Source of the DNA: Dendrobium chrysotoxum
Taxonomy: Eukaryota; Streptophyta; Magnoliopsida; Asparagales; Orchidaceae
Direction: 5' to 3'
Length of the DNA: 64,000 nt
NCBI GenBank assembly: GCA_019925795.1
Contig: CM034300.1
Span: 74,131,021-74,195,020, forward strand
Below, one piece after another: positions 58,101 to 64,000 of the stretch (position 1 is its first letter; each line of letters begins with the position of its first letter). Both the position numbers and the translations under genes were made by a program. The notes below the pieces were generated by a model. The model had not been told where the DNA came from and searched no databases. It saw nothing but the letters and a program-made list of their open reading frames with translations.

Positions 58101-58779
58101 CGGGGCTATTTGTTCTCCTATTTTAAGCAGGATTTAAAAGAGATTTAGCGCCAAATAAAATTTTGAGAACTTTTAAATCCTATTATTTTGATAAATCCCA
58201 TTTCAACATCATTATTAGTTAAATCTAGGATTTGTTAAATCCCTATTCAAAGGATTTAACGAATTAACAATATCTCTCTCACACAAATCTTAAATTCTGA
58301 CACCAATAACCAAACAAAATCTTACAATTGTCATGCCAAACAATTTCTAGGTTTTAATCCTCTCAAGATTTACTAAATCTGACTTTGCAAGATTTACTAA
58401 ACTCCAACCTTATATAGGTCATATGCATGTAGATTATGACCACAACGTCAACATTTTATCCAAAAATTGCATTGATTTCAGGTAATTGGGAAGATGAGAG
58501 CCATGATGACTGATGATTCTACCAACATTCCTAACAGTTCTTTCTTATTGGATGATGATTCAAGGTAAGTTATCACATTTAGAGAAGAAATATGTATGAA
58601 GATGAAATCAAAAGTTTGAAAACTGAACCGGTTAAATCATTTTATGATTCAGCATACCATTTTCTCTGGACGACATAGCACGCTCAGGAATCGACATCAA
58701 CCTCGCCGATGTAGAGCCGCCGTCTCTACTACGACAAAACTCCGAGTTCCATTTTCTACTGCAACAGCTTACGAATTGA
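49169..58779 (+). CDS. Myosin XI heavy chain, complete, 40 exons, 1,560 residues
   Basis: An actin motor for organelle movement and cytoplasmic streaming. Coding exons: 49169-49171, 49241-49369, 50310-50453, 50531-50676, 50755-50911, 50995-51053, 51123-51282, 51353-51502, 51587-51723, 51814-51960, 52074-52175, 52266-52323, 52401-52502, 52612-52649, 52885-53011, 53094-53264, 53333-53464, 53564-53670, 53780-53843, 53941-54118, 54212-54417, 54528-54647, 54730-54828, 54912-55127, 55272-55411, 55520-55621, 55708-55822, 55898-55948, 56041-56106, 56193-56363, 56473-56628, 56797-57003, 57092-57238, 57322-57392, 57480-57579, 57673-57729, 57808-57864, 57950-58030, 58482-58564, 58653-58779. All introns are GT-AG and all phases close (4,683 nt). 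Domains: N-terminal beta-barrel (VGSHVWVEN, residues 1-55); motor about 60-735 with P-loop GESGAGKT 156-163, switch I NNNSSRFG 209-216 and switch II DIYGFE 434-439; six IQ motifs about 739-878 for calmodulin-like light chains; coiled coil about 880-1090; DIL cargo-binding tail about 1145-1500. The length is normal for class XI. The first exon is only the ATG, as known from other plant myosin XI genes. No defect is seen. I do not assign a subclass letter. Confidence 0.95.
58031..58481 (+). other. Penultimate-but-one myosin intron (451 bp) with repeat-like sequence
   Basis: Apart from two near the 5' end of the gene (49370-50309 and 49172-49240), most introns are 70-250 bp. This one is larger and carries repeated AAATCC/GGATTT words in both orientations (AGGATTTAAAAGAG, TAAATCCCTATTC, AGATTTACTAAATC), which suggests an inserted MITE. 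I cannot fix its ends. Confidence 0.35.
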
Positions 58780-59299
58780 GTGACTCCATTTATTATTATT
58801 TTTTTTTGGGAATTCTTTTTTGATAATATGAAAGGAGGCCAAAAAGTGGGAAAATGTATTTTATTTTCTTTTTCCTCTTTGGTGTGGCTAAGTATTTTTG
58901 AGTGTGCAAAATGTTTTTTATTTTTTCTTGATTTTTCGGCTTTTATTTTGATTTGCCGAAAGAAAGGGTTTTTTTATTTTATAGTTTTGTTGTGCAGTTT
59001 GTATTTGAGTTTGGGAATTGTGAATTGTTTTGTAAAAGGGATAATAAAAAGTATTTTATTTTTCAACAGGTATGGTGTATTGGGCTGGCCTTGCTATTGA
59101 GATCATAAAAGATATGTTCTTGATTTTCATTTTGTTGCAAGATTCATGGATGGAACCTATGAGGGATATCTACACATTAAACCTATAAAATCAAAATTTT
59201 CTTAGTGTACCTAAAAGATACTATAATGATTAAAAAAAGATATTATCATAATCATATAAATCTCAATTTTCAAAAGGTGTAACCGAGTTGAGTTTTGTT
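58780..59299 (+). other. Myosin 3' UTR and downstream spacer
   Basis: T-rich sequence follows the stop. GGGATAATAAAAAGT near 59039 could serve as a polyadenylation signal. Nothing else is recognised before the copia remnant. Confidence 0.4.
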
Positions 59300-59712
59300 G
59301 TGCAAATACAACGGAAATAAATCCAGAATCAAATCACAATCAACACAAAGAACATGACGATTTACGTGGTTTGGCGAAGATGCCTACATCCATAGAGAGG
59401 GGATGATGATTTTATTATATTGGAGAAAAAAATAGGGATTACAATTTGGCTATCTTCCTCTCATCCCTCTATAGCAGCCCTCAAATCTCTTTAAATAGAT
59501 TTGAGATAATAAATAAGGAAAAATTTCCTAATCTAAGCATCAATCAAATCTCCAATCAAATCCTTAATTAATGCAATAATCATCCCACTTAATTAATATA
59601 TTAATTAGTCATCAAAGCTTTTCCAAAACAAAATTTTTTTATATTTGGAAAGATTTTCAAATTAAGAATTTCCACCTCATCTTTTACTTCAAAAAGTGAA
59701 AGATGACAAACA
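59300..59712 (-). repeat. Putative E5 3' LTR
   Basis: In plus-strand reading it contains AACATGACGATTTACGTGGT followed by TTGGCGAAGATGCC, typical of copia LTR transcripts. It is preceded on the minus strand by a purine-rich ATTGGGGCCT before TG. The ends are inferred without a partner LTR or TSD. Confidence 0.5.
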
Positions 59713-59759
59713 AGGCCCCAATGTCAGAATGAATGCACCCATATGGTTGTATAGTTGAG

Positions 59760-61560
59760 GAGTTTGTAACCAATGGCTTTTCTTCCTAGAGGAAGCTTCA
59801 CCAATCTCCAAGTAGTATTCTTCTAAAGAGACTCCATCTCTTCATTCATAACCCTCTTCTAAAGATTATCATCAAGACTATCCATCACTTCCTTATAATG
59901 ACTAGGAGCTTCAGTCTAAGTGGTTGAAAGTATAAATGCAATTTGGTCTCTCAACCATGCTGATTTTGGGACATTCTAATGCCTGGACATCTTCCTCATA
60001 ATAGATTCCTGAGCTAGAACCTCATCCTCAACATCATCTTGTAACTCCTGATCTGTAGCTGAATCAGGTACCTGGATAGAAGTGATTTATTTCTGTGGAA
60101 CAAATGGAGTTACATCAAACTTCAAATTCTGTAATGCATCTGTGGTCCCAATAGAACTCTTCACCTGCTTAGAGTCCCGAGGTTTTGGCATGCTCACCTC
60201 GCCAAATGTAACATACCTGCTAATGACAATTTTCTTCTCTACTGGATTTTAAAGTTTGAAGCCGTTGACTGCACGCCTGAAGCCAATAAAGATTGCCTTC
60301 TTTGCTCTTGATTCAAGTTTATCATTTTGAACATGATAATAAGCTGGATACCTAAATACTCTCAAGCAGGATACCCCAACCACATCTCTTTTGGGGTTTT
60401 CTTCCCAATAGCTGCAGAAGATAGATGGTGCACTACGTGACAGGCATAGTCTATGGCCTCAACCCAATAGACTCTATCCAACCTAGCATTGGAGAACATA
60501 CATCGAACTTTCTCCACCAAATTTTGGTTCATCCTCTCTACCACTCCGTTCTACTTTGGTGTCTCTCTAAGAGTGATGTGGTGCTCTATCCCAGATCTCT
60601 AACACTTCTACAAGAATGCATCTGAGGTGTATTCGCCCCCATTGTCTAATCTAATACACTAGATCCTTTTGCCAGTCAAAGTCTCAATCTACTTCTTCCT
60701 AGTTCTAAAAATCTCCATCACCTCGCTTTTGTGTCTCATGGTGTACACCCAAACATGTCTGGAGTAATTATCAATAAAGAGATAAAGTATCACCGCCCAC
60801 CGAATGATGATTTCTTCCTCGGGTCCCAAACATCTATGTGAGCATACTCCATGATACCCTTTATATTATGGATTACAACATCAAAGAATACCCTTATCTT
60901 CTTGCCAAATACACAATGTTCATAGAAATCGAGCTTGTATGTGCTTGCTCCTTTAATTAATCTTTTCTTCACTAAGGCCATAAGAGAAGCCTCACTAATA
61001 TGAGCTAGACACATATGCCACAATGTAGTGGTATCAGAAGAATAATCAACAATAGCAGCCACTTCAATCACTATTTTTCCCTAAATATAGTAAAGGTTAT
61101 AGTGACAGACTCACTTCAGAAACACCAACACTCCATTATACATCTTTAGAACTCCTACCTCAATGACGACCTTGTGGCTCTTGGTCTCTAAAGCCCCAAC
61201 AGACAGTAAATTTTTTCTGATATATGGAATATGTCTCACATCAGTTAGCTCTCTCATGATACCATCATGCATTCTAATGAAGATGCTTCCTATACCAATA
61301 ATATGATAGGCTTAATCATTTTTCATGGTTACTACACTGCTATTAAGCTCCCTGTAAGTATATAACTGCTCTTTGGTGGGAAAAATGTGATAGAGAACAT
61401 CAGTATCTAGAATCCAACATCAACTATCTATATATAAATTATAAGAAACTATAGATAGTGATACATCAGAGCCTTCATCATGCTCTTCCACACTAAGTGT
61501 TACCTTTACCTCTATGAAAACTCCCTTTTCCTTTTTCTTCAGCTTCGAGCAATATTTCTT
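59760..61560 (-). pseudogene. E5 pol remnant: protease, integrase, start of RT
   Basis: The protease active-site context reads WILDTDVLYHI, so the usual D-S/T-G has lost its Gly. GAG-pre-integrase (TTLWHMCLAHISEASLMAL) follows near 61030. The integrase core (MVERMNQNLVEKVRCMFSNA) lies near 60540, and its C-terminal part reads ESRAKKAIFIGFRRAVNGF near 60270. The RT start (MNEEMESL, TWRLVKLPLGRKAIG) ends near 59780. Frames are interrupted by stops. Confidence 0.8.
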
Positions 61561-62270
61561 TCGATTACCAGTCTATAAATAAAAAAACACATTGATTCTT
61601 TTTAAGAATGGGCGTACAAGACTCGTCCCGCTTATTGTTGTCACCCATTTTATTCTTCTGTTTCTTAGATCTTTCTTGTTGGAGTGTGAAAGCCTCATAT
61701 GAATCCATCTTTGTAGATTCCTTTTCCTGACTCTGGAACTCGTGATTCATCAACGCAGTAGTCACCTCACCATAGTTCAAGACCTCCTTCTCATGAATGA
61801 GTGTCATCGTAAAGTTTTTGTACTCATCCGGGACGAATTCAATAGAAAAAACATATTGTCTTCATCTCCAACATCCTCATCCAGATTCAAAAGATTTGTC
61901 AGCAGCTTTGTGAAGTCATTTAGATGCTCATCAATTGTAACCCCATGTCTCATCTGAAACTTGAAGAGCTTGCTTTTCATATGGAGATGATTCTCCACAC
62001 TCTTCGTCAGGTACTTATTCTACAAAATCTTCCATAACTTCATAGCAAAAGTCCTCATCATCACCCTATACTTGATCTCCTGAGATAGACAATTTCTGAT
62101 CGAGCCACAAGCACTCCAGTTCATCTTCAACCAATCTCTCTCTAAAATCTCCTCAAAATGTTCATTGCTCTCCAGAACTTCCTCCAAATTCAAAGACCAT
62201 AGTGCATCCATCACCTCACAGTGTCATATGCCAAAGTTTTCTTTGCCGTCAAATTTCATCACATCAATTT
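61560..62270 (-). pseudogene. E5 gag remnant (UBN2-type)
   Basis: Minus-strand pieces KIDVMKFDGKENFGI, MKLWKILQNKYLTKSVENHL and FQMRHGVTIDEHLNDFTKLL, with LLNLDEDVGDEDN, match the copia gag polyprotein order. Stops split it, and the zinc-knuckle part is degraded. Confidence 0.75.
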
Positions 62271-62591
62271 TGACAAGATGTGTAACCACAGATCCACCGA
62301 ATCTCATAACCTCAAAAAAATTATAGTTGTCCCACGTAGCCACCAATCCGGCTCTACTTCTACATCCAACAATGATCTGGAATAGAAATCAATAGTCCTA
62401 CAAAAGATTATTGTAGGGTTATTCCATGCAAAAGCGTCTTTGTGTGACACTAGATCTGTGCGATCAAGCCTCCAATTGTAACTCACAATCTCTACTCCAG
62501 ACATGCTTAAGGGTGCTTCAACCTGTAAGCACACAATGCTTCGACCCTTGACTTGGCTATTTGTGAGCCCCCATCCACGTGTGACACCAGA

Positions 62592-62815
62592 CACTACATG
62601 AAATTCATTAAATACCGGTGGTTTGACCGTCGTTATGAACTAGCCATTGAATCGCCGATTATAAACACTAAACTGCCAAAAATTTTGGCGGTCAAATGAC
62701 TGCCAGAGTTATCACCAGTATTATCTTTTCATGATGGCATTTATCAATAGTTTAGCCGTCATTTTCAAGTGAAAAGTTTTCGGCGGTTTAAACCGTCGAA
62801 AACGTCGCCAGAAAT
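62592..62815 (+). mobile_element. CACTA-like transposon terminus
   Basis: CACTACATGAAATTCATTAA begins at 62592, close to the CACTACAAGAAA start of plant CACTA elements. Behind it are inverted subterminal words (GTTTTCGGCGGTTTAAACCG, AACGTCGCC, ACTGCCAAAAATTTTGGCGG). The other end is not visible and may lie beyond the window. Confidence 0.5.
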
Positions 62816-63150
62816 GGCCCTAAAATTGAACCCCCCCTTCCTTCTTCCTCATTTCTTCGCCTGGCTCATTTGGTTTGTCCAGTGAATGCCCGCACCCTCA
62901 CCAAACTCCGCACTCAGTCACCTGCTCGTTTGGTTCATCCAGAGAATCTTCGATGCCCTTGTGGAATTCCACCCTAGCGTCGCCAACCGACTGACTAAGC
63001 CGATTTCGGCTCGCCCGCCTTAGCCGAAGGTGATCTCCATGCATCTCCTTATTTTTTTTTTAATCTCCATGCTCAAACTATGTATGTCTTTTAATCTCCA
63101 TACATGCCTTTAGTGTTGATTTAGAGAAAGCCTTAAGCCCATATCTTTTT
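62816..63150. other. Spacer between CACTA-like end and LINE fragment
   Basis: It has a C-run (62829-62836), a TCATTTGGTTTGTCCAGTGA / TCGTTTGGTTCATCCAGAGA pair of repeats, and nothing coding that I recognise. Confidence 0.4.
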
Positions 63151-63159
63151 TCTTTAGTC

Positions 63160-63960
63160 ATAGATGTTCTTACTAGACATTTGCAAGAGGATGTACCTTG
63201 GTTTATACTTTTTGCTGATGATATTCTTCTTGTTGATAAGACTAGAGAGGGAGTTGAAGGTAAACTTGAATTATGGAGGTCAACCTTAGAGTCTAAAGGT
63301 TTTCGCTTGAGTAGATCTAAAACTGAATATATGAAGTGTAATTTTAGTAGTAATACACATAGTAAGGGGATTATGACTTTGGGCGATCAAGTCATTAATA
63401 AGAGTACACGTTTTAGATATCTTGGATCTATTGTTCATAATGAAGGTAAAATAGATGGGGATATTATCAATAGAATTTAGGTTGGATGGTTTAAGTGGCG
63501 GAATGCATCGAGCTTGTTGTGTGATAGAAAAGTCTCCCTCAAACTTAAGGGAAAATTATATAAGATGATGGTGAGACCTGCAATGCTTTATGGTGCTGAA
63601 AGTTGGCCATTAAAAGAGAAGCATAATACTAAGTTAAGTGTTACAGAGATGAGGATGCTCAGGTGGATGAGTGTTTTTACCCGTAGAGATAGGAAACGAA
63701 ATGAGCATATACGTGAAAAGGTTGGAGTAGCGCCAGTGGAAGATAAGATTAGAGAGAGTCGCCTTAGATGGTTTGGTCACATAAAACAGTGACTTCTGAT
63801 GAGTCGGTTAGGAAAGTAGAGGTATTAGATTTGACTTATATTAAGAAAGGTAGAGGTAGACCTAAAAAGACTTGGTTAGAAAATATTAGAAATGATATTT
63901 CTTTATTAGAATTAAACGAGAATTTCTTTATTCCATAATTTCGAGAGGAGAGGCTCTACT
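63160..63960 (+). pseudogene. RTE-like LINE reverse transcriptase fragment
   Basis: Frames joined by a stop at 63478 and a later frameshift carry the C-terminal half of a non-LTR reverse transcriptase: VPWFILFADDILLVDKTREG with the catalytic FADD, LELWRSTLESKGFRLSRSKT, YGAESWPLKEKHNTKL, IREKVGVAPVEDKIRESRLR, and KGRGRPKKTWLENIRNDI in another frame. The endonuclease and N-terminal RT parts are absent, and it runs to near the window edge. Such fragments are common in plants. Confidence 0.8.
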
Positions 63961-64000
63961 CTTCTTAGGGACATGTTCACGGACATTAGAAAGTCTGGGC

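Larger units (their letters stand above)
59300..62270 (-). mobile_element. E5: degenerate Tork/TNT-like copia retrotransposon, minus strand
   Basis: In minus-strand order: gag (about 62270-61560), protease and GAG-pre-integrase, integrase core, integrase C-terminus, the first part of RT (about 59790-59830), and then a jump to a putative 3' LTR (59712-59300). Most of RT and all of RNase H are missing, and no 5' LTR is found. Many stops and frameshifts make it inactive. Confidence 0.78.

Overview
The window is nuclear DNA of a flowering plant. It holds plant-type spliced genes with GT-AG introns, a class XI myosin, plant LTR retrotransposon lineages (a gag-only Ty3/gypsy-like family, a Sirevirus-type copia and a Tork/TNT-like copia), MITEs, MULE-like elements and an RTE-like LINE fragment. 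I cannot name the species from sequence alone. Only two conserved host genes are visible: the 5' part of a GAR1 homologue on the minus strand at the left edge (1-543), and a complete 40-exon myosin XI gene on the plus strand (49169-58779, 1,560 codons). Both were assembled by hand from splice sites, because their exons are shorter than most ORFs.

Layout. 1-750: GAR1 exons 1-3 and promoter with telo-boxes. 0.75-18.8 kb: AT-rich intergenic DNA with a ~120-bp MITE family (TAA duplications, one nested pair and one dimer), two MULE-like elements with long inverted repeats (one carrying gene-like sequence), elements rich in GCTCGA or gacccg words, and three solo LTRs of one family, each with a 5-bp target-site duplication (TSD). 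18.85-32.37 kb: two adjacent complete but non-autonomous elements of that family (E1, E2), encoding gag only. 32.55-47.85 kb: a third, older and inverted copy (E3) carrying a nested 7.4-kb Sirevirus-like copia (E4, 34092-41493) and a 1.43-kb tandem duplication of its gag/LTR end. 47.9-48.6 kb: compound microsatellite and a foldback MITE directly before the myosin 5' region. 59.3-62.3 kb: degenerate copia (E5, minus strand). 62.59 kb to the end: a CACTA-like terminus followed by an RTE-like reverse transcriptase fragment.

Function. GAR1 belongs to the nucleolar H/ACA RNP that pseudouridylates rRNA. Myosin XI drives organelle transport and cytoplasmic streaming. Most of the rest is mobile DNA. 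E1-E3 lack protease, reverse transcriptase and integrase and would have to be mobilised in trans. The three solo LTRs and three full elements all have distinct sites and matching 5-bp duplications, so they are separate insertions. I see no CRISPR, operon, tRNA or rRNA gene. The most unusual material is the LTR family: changing minisatellites shared between LTR and internal DNA, palindromes at an equivalent 3' position in every copy, and a recent copy whose gag has lost exactly its zinc-knuckle segment.
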